DNA of 16,272 nucleotides from Candidatus Rifleibacteriota bacterium (GTDB lineage: Bacteria > UBP17 > UBA6191 > JACPRK01), in assembly GCA_016213865.1 (NCBI GenBank), contig JACQZL010000021.1, positions 1 to 16,272 on the forward strand, given 5' to 3'. Below are positions 1-7,464 of this stretch, one piece after another (position 1 is the first letter of the stretch; each line of letters opens with the position of its first letter). A program made the translations under genes and the position numbers. The notes beneath the pieces are model-generated. The model was not told where the DNA came from. It ran no database searches and saw only the letters and a program-made list of their open reading frames with translations.

Positions 1-21
1 AGGCATGACAGAAGCCGGTAG

Positions 22-103
22 GGTAGAAGCGGCATCTTGCCGCTTCCTCGGAGCCGGACGTGAGCCCGGCCGCCCAAGAAAGCGGCTGGAAGCCGCTTCT
101 ACC
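22..103. repeat. Palindromic dispersed repeat, copy 1 (double hairpin)
   Basis: An 82-bp element bounded by 12-bp perfect terminal inverted repeats (GGTAGAAGCGGC at 22-33 and GCCGCTTCTACC at 92-103). It contains two hairpins: GAAGCGGCA/TGCCGCTTC with loop TCT (26-46) and AAGCGGCT/AGCCGCTT with loop GGA (80-98). A second copy in the same orientation, with the same ends and hairpins but a different central spacer, lies at 15650-15722. Conserved ends with a variable middle suggest a REP/MITE-like element; mobility is inferred. It lies outside any gene I can support. Confidence 0.85.
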
Positions 104-582
104 TTCAGGCGTGGCCACCGTTGCGGCCTCTCCGACAAACCCATGGCAGGAGATGGCAACCATCACGATCTAATGCCATTGGGACAAGCCCCGCCCCTAC
201 CTCGCTGACTGTGCGGCAACTGCGGTCGGATCTGACCGGTGCCCCATTGGACAGACTCTGGCCCGTCCGAACCGGCCCACTCCGCGGACCGTCGCCGGCA
301 AGGACGCCGGACTGACTCGCCCGGCCTGAAGACCGGGCTGGTTCGTTTCGCCCCGCCGGGTCGATCCTCCCCGGTCCTCGCCTGCGCGAACGGAGCTTCG
401 AACGGCACCCGCAGAGGACGCCCTCGTGCCCGGCGAGCGGCACGCAGTCTCGTTCGGAGCGGCCGAACACCCCGCGGGCTTCGCTCGCCGCCTGCTGACT
501 GGCACCGCTGTTGCCTCCTGCCGGCCCCGTCGCCGAGCCGAGCTTGCGGCAACCGGTGACGCGAAACAGAGGAGGCAGTCCC
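104..582. other. Long leader or intergenic region, no gene seen
   Basis: I find no convincing coding region in these 479 bases: open frames on both strands are low-complexity Arg/Pro/Ala-rich and lack recognisable domains. It holds a small hairpin (GCCCGG/CCGGGC, 319-338). It also holds a stretch at 512-519 (TGCCTCCT) that is perfectly complementary to the Shine-Dalgarno region 570-577 (AGGAGGCA) of the next gene. Between them, GCCGG (520-524) could pair with CCGGT (553-557). The region may therefore be partly a structured 5' untranslated leader of the redox operon. I found no confident promoter. Confidence 0.5.
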
Positions 583-972
583 ATGAGAACGAGTACAGCA
601 GTTGGAACGACCCGGCCGCGGCGACAGCCCCGGGCCGAGTCCTCGGGTAGGCGCCCCCAGCGGACCAACAAATCCACCGAGCGGCTCGCTTGCGAGACGG
701 ACGTGACGGGCGGGCTCTGCGTCACCTGCGACCATGCGGAGACCTGCCTCTACTTGCGCCACCGGACGGCGCCGGTCGTCTTCTGCGAGGAGTTCGTCGC
801 CAGGCCGGGCGAATCGCGTGTCGTGCCGGCTGCCGGCAAGGACGAAGCAGCCGCGGCGCTGCCCGCCGAGTCGCGCACCTACCGGGGCCTGTGCGCCACG
901 TGCCTGGCCCGGGGCCGGTGCTCGTTCGCCCGGCCCGAGGAGGGTGTCTGGCATTGCGAGGAGTTCGAGTAG
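583..972 (+). CDS. Small protein with tandem Cys4 (CxxC...C...CEEF) motifs
   Basis: 129 residues. The start at 583 is chosen because GGAGG (571-575) lies 7 nt upstream; the frame is open further upstream but has no better signal. Residues 1-40 are basic, Arg/Pro/Thr-rich and probably disordered. Two near-identical motifs follow: GLC46-VTC49-x5-C55-x12-C68-EEF (43-71) and GLC104-ATC107-x5-C113-x11-C125-EEF (102-128). Each has four cysteines suited to one Zn or Fe-S site and ends in the same CEEF. It is the first gene of the operon, 47 nt before the NuoE-like gene. From memory, similar single or double motifs are found beside NuoE/HydABC-like genes in anaerobes, but I know of no assigned function. 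A metal-binding accessory or maturation factor, or a small subunit of the complex, is inferred. Confidence 0.8.
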   Translation: MRTSTAVGTTRPRRQPRAESSGRRPQRTNKSTERLACETDVTGGLCVTCDHAETCLYLRHRTAPVVFCEEFVARPGESRVVPAAGKDEAAAALPAESRTYRGLCATCLARGRCSFARPEEGVWHCEEFE

Positions 973-1019
973 ACCGGCGTGCTGCCGCCAGCGACTGTCG
1001 GGAATCCCAGGAGCGATCT

Positions 1020-1853
1020 ATGAGCGTCGACGCCTTGCAGCAGATCATCAGGAAGCACTCGGGGCAGTGTGGTGAGATCCTCTCGATCTTGGAGGACGTC
1101 CAGGCCAAGTACAGCTACCTGCCGCGCGAGGCCCTCGAAGAGGTGGCCGCGGCGACCGGCCGCTCGCTGGTGGACATCTACGGGGTGGCCACGTTCTACA
1201 AGCTCTTCACCTTCAAGCCTCGCGGCGAGCACCTCGTCTCGGTCTGTCTGGGCACGGCCTGCCACGTGCGGCGCGCGCCCATCGTCGCAGAGGAGTTCGA
1301 ACGCCGGCTCGGGGTCGAGCCCGGGGAGACGACCCCCGATCGCCAGGTGACCCTGGAGACGGTCAACTGCGTCGGGGCCTGCGCCCTGGGGCCGATCGTG
1401 GTGGTCGACGGCCACTACTTCCCCAACTGCAGCAAGCAGAGTGTGAAGGGCATCCTGGACAGGACCCGCAGCGGGCTCGACCAGGTCGAGTTGCGTAGCG
1501 ACCCGCGCGTGATCCCCGTCGAGGTGCGTTGCCCGCACTGCAACCACAGTCTGATGGACCCGAACTACCCGATCGACGGGCGACCGTCGGTGCGAGTGAC
1601 GATCGCGTTCGGTGGGGGCCACGGGTGCCTCCGGCTGTCGTCCTACTACGGCAGCTACGCCTCGATCTGCGACCACGAAGTGCCGGAGGACGCGGTCGCC
1701 CACCTCTTCTGTCCTCACTGTCACGCAGAGCTGATCGGCGCGGGCCGCTGCCTGGAGTGCGCGACGACGATGGTGCCGATGATCGTCGAGGGCGGCGGCA
1801 TCGTGCAGATCTGCCCGCGACGCGGCTGCAAGGGTCATCTGCTGGACCTCTGA
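1020..1853 (+). CDS. NuoE/HydC-like [2Fe-2S] subunit (StnC type) with C-terminal zinc-ribbon extension
   Basis: 277 residues; ATG at 1020 with AGGAG at 1009-1013. Residues 1-150 are a NuoE/24-kDa thioredoxin-like domain with the four [2Fe-2S] ligands C76, C81, C117 and C121 (CLGTAC and CVGAC). In complex I, HydABC and Stn this subunit partners NuoF/HydB and relays electrons. Residues 165-277 are extra, since ordinary NuoE is about 160-180 residues. The tail carries C171-PH-C174, C231-PH-C234, C244-LE-C247 and C265/C270, consistent with zinc-ribbon folding. The gene is second in the operon, 54 nt before the NuoF-type gene. Identity as a soluble NAD(P)H/ferredoxin oxidoreductase subunit is firm. 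The StnC assignment rests on the neighbours, and the role of the tail is unknown. Confidence 0.93.
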   Translation: MSVDALQQIIRKHSGQCGEILSILEDVQAKYSYLPREALEEVAAATGRSLVDIYGVATFYKLFTFKPRGEHLVSVCLGTACHVRRAPIVAEEFERRLGVEPGETTPDRQVTLETVNCVGACALGPIVVVDGHYFPNCSKQSVKGILDRTRSGLDQVELRSDPRVIPVEVRCPHCNHSLMDPNYPIDGRPSVRVTIAFGGGHGCLRLSSYYGSYASICDHEVPEDAVAHLFCPHCHAELIGAGRCLECATTMVPMIVEGGGIVQICPRRGCKGHLLDL

Positions 1854-1907
1854 ACGGGGTCTGATGGGCGCCGCCCCGGTCGGGCGCGTCTCTGGAGGCT
1901 GCAAACG

Positions 1908-4900
1908 ATGAGCAAGTTCGCCACGGTCGAGGAGTTTGCCGCATACCGCCGTCAGGCCCGAAAGGAGCAGGCCACGGAGCCGCCGCGCCCCTGCCTGGTC
2001 ACCTGCGCGGGTACCTGCGGGCAGGCGAGCGGTTCGAACGACACCATCCGGGTCCTCAAGCGCCAGATCGCGCAGCGGAACCTGCAGGACGCGGTGTCTC
2101 TGCGGATCACCGGCTGCCAGGGCCTCTGCGAGATGAACCCGTTCCTGCTGGTCGAGCCGGCGGGCAACCTGTATCCGCGGGTGCGTCTCGAAGACGTCCC
2201 GCGCCTTCTGGACGCTGCCCTGGCCGGCCAGACCGTGCCCGAGCTGCTCTATCACGATGGCGAGGGTGGCGCGCCGGTCGAGCGGCAGCAGGACATCCCG
2301 TTCTTCCACAAGCAGACGCGCCGCATCCTGGGGCCCAATCGCAAGATCGACCCCATTCGGATCCTCAACTACATCGAGCAGGCCGGTTACGTCGCGCTCG
2401 AGATGGCCCTGCGCAGGGGAGACCCGCAGTGGGTCGTCGACGAGGTGACGCGCTCGGGACTCCGCGGTCGGGGTGGAGCGGGCTTCCCCACGGGCAAGAA
2501 GTGGGAGCTGGCCCGCAAGGCCGGCAACGGTTCCCGCGACAAGTACGTCGTCTGCAATGCCGACGAGGGCGATCCCGGGGCGTACATGGACCGCGGCCTC
2601 CTCGAGGGCAACCCCCACGCCATCCTGGAAGGCATGCTTCTTTCGGCCTTCGCGATCGGCGCGGACAAGGGCATCGTCTACGTCCGCTCCGAGTACCCGC
2701 TGGCCATCAAGCACGCGCTCATCGCCATCCGCCAGGCCGAGGACTTCGGGCTCCTGGGAAGGAACGTGCTGGGCACCGGCCTCGCCTTTGACGTGACTAT
2801 CGTGCGCGGCGCGGGCGCCTTCGTCTGCGGCGAAGAGACGGCCCTGATTCGATCGGTCGAGGGCGGTCGGCCCGAGCCCCGCGAGCGCCCGCCCTATCCG
2901 ATCGACCGCGGCATCCACGGGCGCCCCACCTGCATCAACAACGTCGAGACCCTCGCCAACGTCCCTTTCATCATCCGGGAGGGTGCCGACGAGTTCGTCA
3001 AGTTGGGCGCTCCCCGTAACACGGGCACGAAGATCTTCTCGCTGGTCGGCAAGATCAAGAACACCGGCCTGGTCGAGGTACCTCTCGGCACCAAGGTCCG
3101 TGAGGTCGTCTACGACATCGGCGGAGGCCCCAAGGGCAAGGCCCCCATCAAGGCCGTCCAGACCGGCGGTCCCTCGGGAGGGTGCATCCCGGTCTCGCTG
3201 TTCGACCTGCCGCTCGAGTACGACGCCCTGGTGAAGGCCGGCACGATCATGGGGTCGGGCGGGATGATCGTGATGGACGACGCGACGTGCATGGTGGATG
3301 TCGCCAAGTACTTCACGAACTTCCTCAAGGACGAGTCGTGCGGCAAGTGCTTTCCCTGCCGCAAGGGTACCCAGCGGATGGCCGAGCTGCTGGACGACAT
3401 CACTCGCGGCCGCGGCACGCTCGAGCACCTCTCGCTGCTGGAGGAACTGGCCGTCGCCGTCAAGGAGACGTCGATGTGCGGCCTGGGGCGGACGGCGTCC
3501 AACCCCGTCCTGTCCACATTGCGTTACTTCCGCGACGAGTACGTCGCGCATATCGTCCACAAACGCTGTCCCGCGATGGTCTGCAAGGAACTGGTCGGGG
3601 CACCGTGCCAGTCGGGATGCCCCCTCGGGACCGAGGTCTGGCGCTACGTCGCCCACCTGCGCTGGGGCGAATACGAGCAGGCCTACCGCGTCATCCGCGA
3701 GTCGAACCCGTTCCCGTCCGTCTGCGCCCGGGTGTGCAGTCACCCCTGCGAATCGCACTGCCGCCTGGGGACCACCGGCGGAGAGCCGATCGCCATCCGG
3801 GCGCTCAAGAGGTTCATCACCGACCGCGTCGAGCCCTCCGCCTACCAACCCGTGAGAGCACCCAGCGCCGACGGGCCGCGTCCTCCCGTGGCCGTGGTGG
3901 GAGCGGGGCCGGCCGGCCTGACGGCGGCCCACCACCTCAGTCTGATGGGGTATCGCGTGACGGTCTTCGAGGCGCTCGGCGAGCCGGGCGGGATGATGAT
4001 TGCCGGCATCCCCTCCTATCGCCTGCCGCGCGAGGTCCTGCGCAAGGAGATCCAGTCGCTGCTGGACGAGAACATCACTCTGAAGTGCCAGACGGCCGTG
4101 GGGCGCGACTTCACGATCGACGGGCTCTTCGACAGCGGCTTCGGGGCGGTCTTCCTGGCCATCGGAGCCCACAGGAGCCGGCGGCTGGGGCTTGCCCTCC
4201 GGGCCATCAACCTCGAGGGGCGCCAGCTCGCGAAGGGCCACGTGGGGGTCATCGGTGGCGGCAACTCGGCCGTCGATGCCGCCAGGGCGGCCGTCCGCAT
4301 GCCGGGAGTGGAGAGCGTGACCCTCTACTACCGGCGCACGAGGAGCGAGATGCCTGCTTTCCAGGAGGAGATCGACGCGTCTCGCGAGGAGGGTATCGGG
4401 TTGGTCGAGCTCGTCACTCCGGTCGAGGTGCTCGCCTCTGCCGGGCAGCTCACGGGCGTCGTCTTCCAGGGCAACGCCCTGGGCGAGTTCGACGAGAGCG
4501 GTCGGCGCTCGCCCGTTCCGCTCGCGGGGACGACCCGGCGGGTGGCGCTGGACACCCTGATCGTCGCCATCGGAGAGCAAGGAGACGTGGCCGAGCTGAC
4601 CGGGACCGGAATCGACTGCGACCGCGCCGGGGCCGTGAAGGCCGCCTCCGACACGCTGGAAACCAGCCGCGCCGGGGTCTTTGCCGGTGGCGATGCGGTG
4701 ACCGGGCCCGGCCTGCTGGTCGATGCCATCGCGGCCGCGCGCAAGGCGGCCTGCTCGATCGATCGCTATCTGAGAGGGGTCCCGCTGCGGCAGCCGGCCG
4801 AGCCGCGACTGCCTCGCCACTACGTGGAGCCGGGGACCTTGAGCGACGAGGCGCGCGGCACTGCCCGGCGCGCTCAGCCGCCGGTGAGCCGCGTGGAGCA

Positions 4901-5015
4901 GCGCCGGCAAGGTTTCGCCGAGGTCGAGGGCTGCCTGGGCGTCGAGGGGGCCACCGGCGAATCCAGGCGCTGCCTGCGCTGTGACCTGGACTGGACGGCG
5001 CCCAAGGAACAGTGA
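1908..5015 (+). CDS. NuoF/HydB flavoprotein fused to GltD/NfnB-like NAD(P)H oxidoreductase (StnB type)
   Basis: 1035 residues; ATG at 1908 after CTGGAGG. Residues 25-105 are a thioredoxin-like [2Fe-2S] domain (C33/C37 and C70/C74). Residues 140-545 are NuoF: GLRGRGGAGFPTG (184-196) and NADEGDPGAYMDR (217-229) bind NADH and FMN, and C478-x2-C481-x2-C484 with C524 bind [4Fe-4S]. Residues 550-640 are the GltD-type Cys-rich domain (C554, C559, C567, C571, C606, C610, C614, C618; probably two [4Fe-4S]). Residues 661-950 bind FAD (VVGAGPAGLTAA, AGGDAVTGPG) and NAD(P)H (VIGGGNSAVDAA, 781-792). A tail ends in C1022-LR-C1025. Fusion of HydB and NfnB modules is the hallmark I recall for StnB of Sporomusa-type Nfn transhydrogenase, which couples NADPH oxidation or formation to NADH plus ferredoxin. 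Oddity: residues 759-775 look shortened relative to GltD/NfnB, losing the usual PGExxxGV segment. Confidence 0.93.
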   Translation: MSKFATVEEFAAYRRQARKEQATEPPRPCLVTCAGTCGQASGSNDTIRVLKRQIAQRNLQDAVSLRITGCQGLCEMNPFLLVEPAGNLYPRVRLEDVPRLLDAALAGQTVPELLYHDGEGGAPVERQQDIPFFHKQTRRILGPNRKIDPIRILNYIEQAGYVALEMALRRGDPQWVVDEVTRSGLRGRGGAGFPTGKKWELARKAGNGSRDKYVVCNADEGDPGAYMDRGLLEGNPHAILEGMLLSAFAIGADKGIVYVRSEYPLAIKHALIAIRQAEDFGLLGRNVLGTGLAFDVTIVRGAGAFVCGEETALIRSVEGGRPEPRERPPYPIDRGIHGRPTCINNVETLANVPFIIREGADEFVKLGAPRNTGTKIFSLVGKIKNTGLVEVPLGTKVREVVYDIGGGPKGKAPIKAVQTGGPSGGCIPVSLFDLPLEYDALVKAGTIMGSGGMIVMDDATCMVDVAKYFTNFLKDESCGKCFPCRKGTQRMAELLDDITRGRGTLEHLSLLEELAVAVKETSMCGLGRTASNPVLSTLRYFRDEYVAHIVHKRCPAMVCKELVGAPCQSGCPLGTEVWRYVAHLRWGEYEQAYRVIRESNPFPSVCARVCSHPCESHCRLGTTGGEPIAIRALKRFITDRVEPSAYQPVRAPSADGPRPPVAVVGAGPAGLTAAHHLSLMGYRVTVFEALGEPGGMMIAGIPSYRLPREVLRKEIQSLLDENITLKCQTAVGRDFTIDGLFDSGFGAVFLAIGAHRSRRLGLALRAINLEGRQLAKGHVGVIGGGNSAVDAARAAVRMPGVESVTLYYRRTRSEMPAFQEEIDASREEGIGLVELVTPVEVLASAGQLTGVVFQGNALGEFDESGRRSPVPLAGTTRRVALDTLIVAIGEQGDVAELTGTGIDCDRAGAVKAASDTLETSRAGVFAGGDAVTGPGLLVDAIAAARKAACSIDRYLRGVPLRQPAEPRLPRHYVEPGTLSDEARGTARRAQPPVSRVEQRRQGFAEVEGCLGVEGATGESRRCLRCDLDWTAPKEQ

Positions 5016-5043
5016 CCTTCTCCACCGACCGGAGGGACGACCC

Positions 5044-5721
5044 ATGCTGACGGCAAGAATCAACGGACTGGAGCACACCTTCCCGGAAGGCACGACCCTC
5101 CTGGAGGCAGCGCGGTTCCTGGGCTTTCCAATCCCCACGCTCTGCGACATGGAAGGGCTCACGCCCTATGGCGCGTGCCGTCTGTGCGTGGTCGAGATCG
5201 GGGAGGGCGAGGCTGCCAAGCTCGTCTCCTCGTGCACCTACCAGCTCAGCGAGGGCATGAAGGTGCGCACCGCGTCCAGGCGCGTCCTGAAGGCCCGCAA
5301 GATGGTGATCGAGCTGATGTTGGCATCCTGCCCGCAGTCCAAGGTCATCCAGGACCTCGCCTCGGCCCTCGGAGTGCGCCAGCAACGCTTCCGCCAGGAA
5401 CACGAGGACTGCATCTGCTGCGGCCGTTGCGTGCGCATGTGCAAGGAGCAGATGGTCGCGGGGGCCATCGGGTTCCAGGGACGCGGCCAGCATCGCCGGA
5501 TAGGCACGCCCTTCGACCTCGCATCAGAGCTCTGTCGCCGCTGCGGCGGCTGCCTCTACGTGTGTCCCGCATGCCAGCTCCGATGCACCTTCACCGAACC
5601 GGACAAGGCCGTCTGCGGCGGCTGTGCCAACCTGACGCCGCCATGCGTCGAGCAAGCGCCCTTCGAAGACATGCTCTGCAGCATGAACCCCTGCGTCGCC
5701 TGCAAGCTCCCCAGCGTCTGA
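5044..5721 (+). CDS. HydA-N-terminus-like ferredoxin subunit, no H-cluster (StnA type)
   Basis: 225 residues; ATG at 5044 with GGAGGG at 5031-5036, 28 nt after the StnB-like gene. Residues 1-75 are a plant-type [2Fe-2S] domain as in NuoG/HydA (C34, C45, C48, C64). Residues 80-135 lack the usual His-Cys3 cluster motif of NuoG; only C96 remains. Two [4Fe-4S] motifs follow: C123-x2-C126-x2-C129-x3-C133 and C164-x2-C167-x2-C170-x3-C174. The last 50 residues hold eight more cysteines (C177, C181, C191, C194, C201, C212, C217, C220) that fit no standard ferredoxin pattern. There is no [FeFe]-hydrogenase H-cluster domain, so this is an electron-wire subunit, probably the site of ferredoxin exchange, rather than a hydrogenase. 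With the preceding genes it completes a StnABC-like trio. Confidence 0.88.
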   Translation: MLTARINGLEHTFPEGTTLLEAARFLGFPIPTLCDMEGLTPYGACRLCVVEIGEGEAAKLVSSCTYQLSEGMKVRTASRRVLKARKMVIELMLASCPQSKVIQDLASALGVRQQRFRQEHEDCICCGRCVRMCKEQMVAGAIGFQGRGQHRRIGTPFDLASELCRRCGGCLYVCPACQLRCTFTEPDKAVCGGCANLTPPCVEQAPFEDMLCSMNPCVACKLPSV

Positions 5722-5738
5722 AACCCCACAGCATCCCT

Positions 5739-5794
5739 CCAACCACCCAGCCATCCAACCATCCAACCACCCAGCCACCCAGCCACCCACCCAC
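5739..5794. repeat. (CCAN)14 simple tetranucleotide repeat in intergenic leader
   Basis: Fourteen consecutive 4-nt units of form CCAN (CCAA, CCAC, CCAG, CCAT mixed) fill almost the whole gap between two genes of the operon. They end directly before the GAGGAGA Shine-Dalgarno of the glutamate-synthase-like gene. The RNA strand has almost no G and should be unstructured. Slippage could change the spacer length without touching a reading frame. Imperfect units suggest it is old rather than freshly expanding. Confidence 0.85.
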
Positions 5795-5808
5795 AGAGGA
5801 GAACGCCC

Positions 5809-7392
5809 ATGTCAATTTCGAGAGTCAATTCATCCGCGGCCACTCTCACGAAGAACCGCACCGAGGGGTCGATCCAATCCGTTTCGGGCATGTGCGTCAC
5901 CTGCGTCGACGGGTGCATCGGCATGTGCGAGATCGGCAAGAGCGCCTATCGCGGCCACGAGGTCCTTTATCCGCAGCCGTTCGGCGTCATCACGGCCGCG
6001 AGTGAAAAGACCTATCCGATCGATTACTCGCACTTCAACATCATGGGCACCGCCGTCGGCGCTCACGGTATCGCCGAGGACTCGGACCAGGCGATCTTCC
6101 CGGCCGTCGACCTGGAGGTGAAGCTCGGTCACGACGGCGGCATCAAGTTCCGCCTGCCGTGGCTCATCCCGGGCATCGGCAGCACCGACATCGCCCGCAA
6201 GAACTGGGAGGGGCTTGCCATCGGCAGCGCCATCGCCGGCACGGGCCTGACCATCGGCGAGAACGTCGTCGGGATGGACATGGAAGCCAAGTTCCAGGAC
6301 GGCAAGGCCGTCGATTCTCCCGAGCTGGCCAAGCGAGTGCGCCTCTACCAGCAGCACCAGCGCGACGGTTACGGCGCCATCATCGTGCAGGCCAACGTCG
6401 AGGACACCAAGCTCGGCGTCCAGGAGTACGCCATTCACCAGCTCGGCGTGCAGATCGTCGAGCTCAAGTGGGGCCAGGGCGCAAAGGACATCGGCGGCGA
6501 GGTCAAGATCGCGAACCTCAAGAAGGCCCAGACCCTCTACGAACGAGGCTACATCGTCCTGCCGAACCCGACCGACCCGAACGTCATCAAGGCGTTCGAA
6601 CACGGCGCCTTCAAGGAGTTCGAGCGCCACAGCCGCGTCGGCATGGTCTCGGAAGAGGGCTTCGCCGCGCGCGTCGCCGAGTTGCGCAACGCCGGCGCCA
6701 AGTACGTCTTTCTCAAGACGGGCGCGTACCGTCCCGCCGACCTCGCCCGCGCCCTGGTCTTCTCCAGCAAGTACGGCATCGACCTCTTGACCGTCGACGG
6801 TGCCGGTGGAGGCACCGGAATGAGCCCGTGGCGCATGATGAACGAGTGGGGCGTCCCGCCGGTCGAGCTGCACTCGCTGCTCTACGATTTTGCGGTCCAG
6901 CTCCACAAGGCCGGCAGGAAGGTCCCCACCCTGGCGCTGGCCGGCGGATTCGCCTTCGAGGACCAGATCTTCAAGGGCCTCTGCCTGGGCGCTCCGTTCG
7001 TGAAGCTCATCGGGATGGCGCGAGGTCCGATCGCCTCCGCGATGGTCGGCAAGACGATCGGCCGGGCGATCGAAGCCGAGGATCTGCCCGTCTACGTCGA
7101 GAGGTTCGGCCGCACGCGCGACGAGATCTTCGTCACCTCGACTCACCTGCGTCACGAGCTGGGCAACGATGCTTTCGAGAAGCTGCCCCCCGGCGCCCTC
7201 GGCCTCTACACCTACTACGAGCGCCTCGCGCAGGGCTTGCGCCAGTTGATGGCCGGCAGCCGCCGCTTTGGCCTGGTGCACATGACCCGCGACGACCTCG
7301 CCTGCCTGACGGCCGAGGCCCAGAGCATCACCGGCCTTCCACACGTGATGGACGTCGACAAGGACGAGGTGCAGAAGATCCTGAAGAGCTGA
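5809..7392 (+). CDS. FMN-binding glutamate-synthase-like protein (GltB central/FMN domain family)
   Basis: 527 residues; ATG at 5809 with GAGGAGA 6 nt upstream. Residues 25-45 carry C29-x2-C32-x3-C36-x3-C40, a possible Fe-S or Zn site. The remainder is the TIM-barrel FMN domain of glutamate synthase: residues near 118-150 (LPWLIPGIGSTDIARKNW), the phosphate/FMN loop VDGAGGGTGMSPW (329-341), and LAGGFAFEDQIFKGL followed by GAPFVKLIGMARG. There is no glutamine amidotransferase domain, and I do not see the C-terminal [3Fe-4S] cysteine motif of classical GltB. It belongs to the stand-alone FMN-binding glutamate synthase family common in anaerobes, whose substrates are mostly unproven. It is the last gene of the operon, next to a NuoF-GltD fusion, so electron transfer between them is a reasonable inference. 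Glutamate synthesis from 2-oxoglutarate would need ammonia or an amidotransferase encoded elsewhere. Confidence 0.9.
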   Translation: MSISRVNSSAATLTKNRTEGSIQSVSGMCVTCVDGCIGMCEIGKSAYRGHEVLYPQPFGVITAASEKTYPIDYSHFNIMGTAVGAHGIAEDSDQAIFPAVDLEVKLGHDGGIKFRLPWLIPGIGSTDIARKNWEGLAIGSAIAGTGLTIGENVVGMDMEAKFQDGKAVDSPELAKRVRLYQQHQRDGYGAIIVQANVEDTKLGVQEYAIHQLGVQIVELKWGQGAKDIGGEVKIANLKKAQTLYERGYIVLPNPTDPNVIKAFEHGAFKEFERHSRVGMVSEEGFAARVAELRNAGAKYVFLKTGAYRPADLARALVFSSKYGIDLLTVDGAGGGTGMSPWRMMNEWGVPPVELHSLLYDFAVQLHKAGRKVPTLALAGGFAFEDQIFKGLCLGAPFVKLIGMARGPIASAMVGKTIGRAIEAEDLPVYVERFGRTRDEIFVTSTHLRHELGNDAFEKLPPGALGLYTYYERLAQGLRQLMAGSRRFGLVHMTRDDLACLTAEAQSITGLPHVMDVDKDEVQKILKS

Positions 7393-7464
7393 CGCCCCTC
7401 GGCCGGCCGAGGCGAAAGGCCAGGGGCCGCAACAGTCGCGCCTCGACCTGCCGCACGCGACCTG

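Noticed and set aside
105..725. Several open frames on both strands in the first 700 bases
   Set aside because: Arg/Gly/Ser/Pro-rich shadows with no motifs and no ribosome sites; only the frame starting at 583 is supported.
879..5162. A very long open frame (over 1400 codons) on the minus strand opposite the NuoE and NuoF-GltD genes
   Set aside because: It is a GC-rich antisense shadow: Arg/Asp/Gly/Leu-rich with no domains, and it fully overlaps genes with clear conserved motifs.
5044..5721. [FeFe]-hydrogenase catalytic subunit
   Set aside because: The N-terminal cluster domains resemble HydA, but the protein ends where the H-cluster domain would begin and has none of its motifs.
5739..5794. 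CRISPR-like or coding tandem repeat
   Set aside because: Units are 4 nt with no spacers, and the tract lies between a stop codon and a Shine-Dalgarno, so neither a CRISPR array nor a protein repeat fits.
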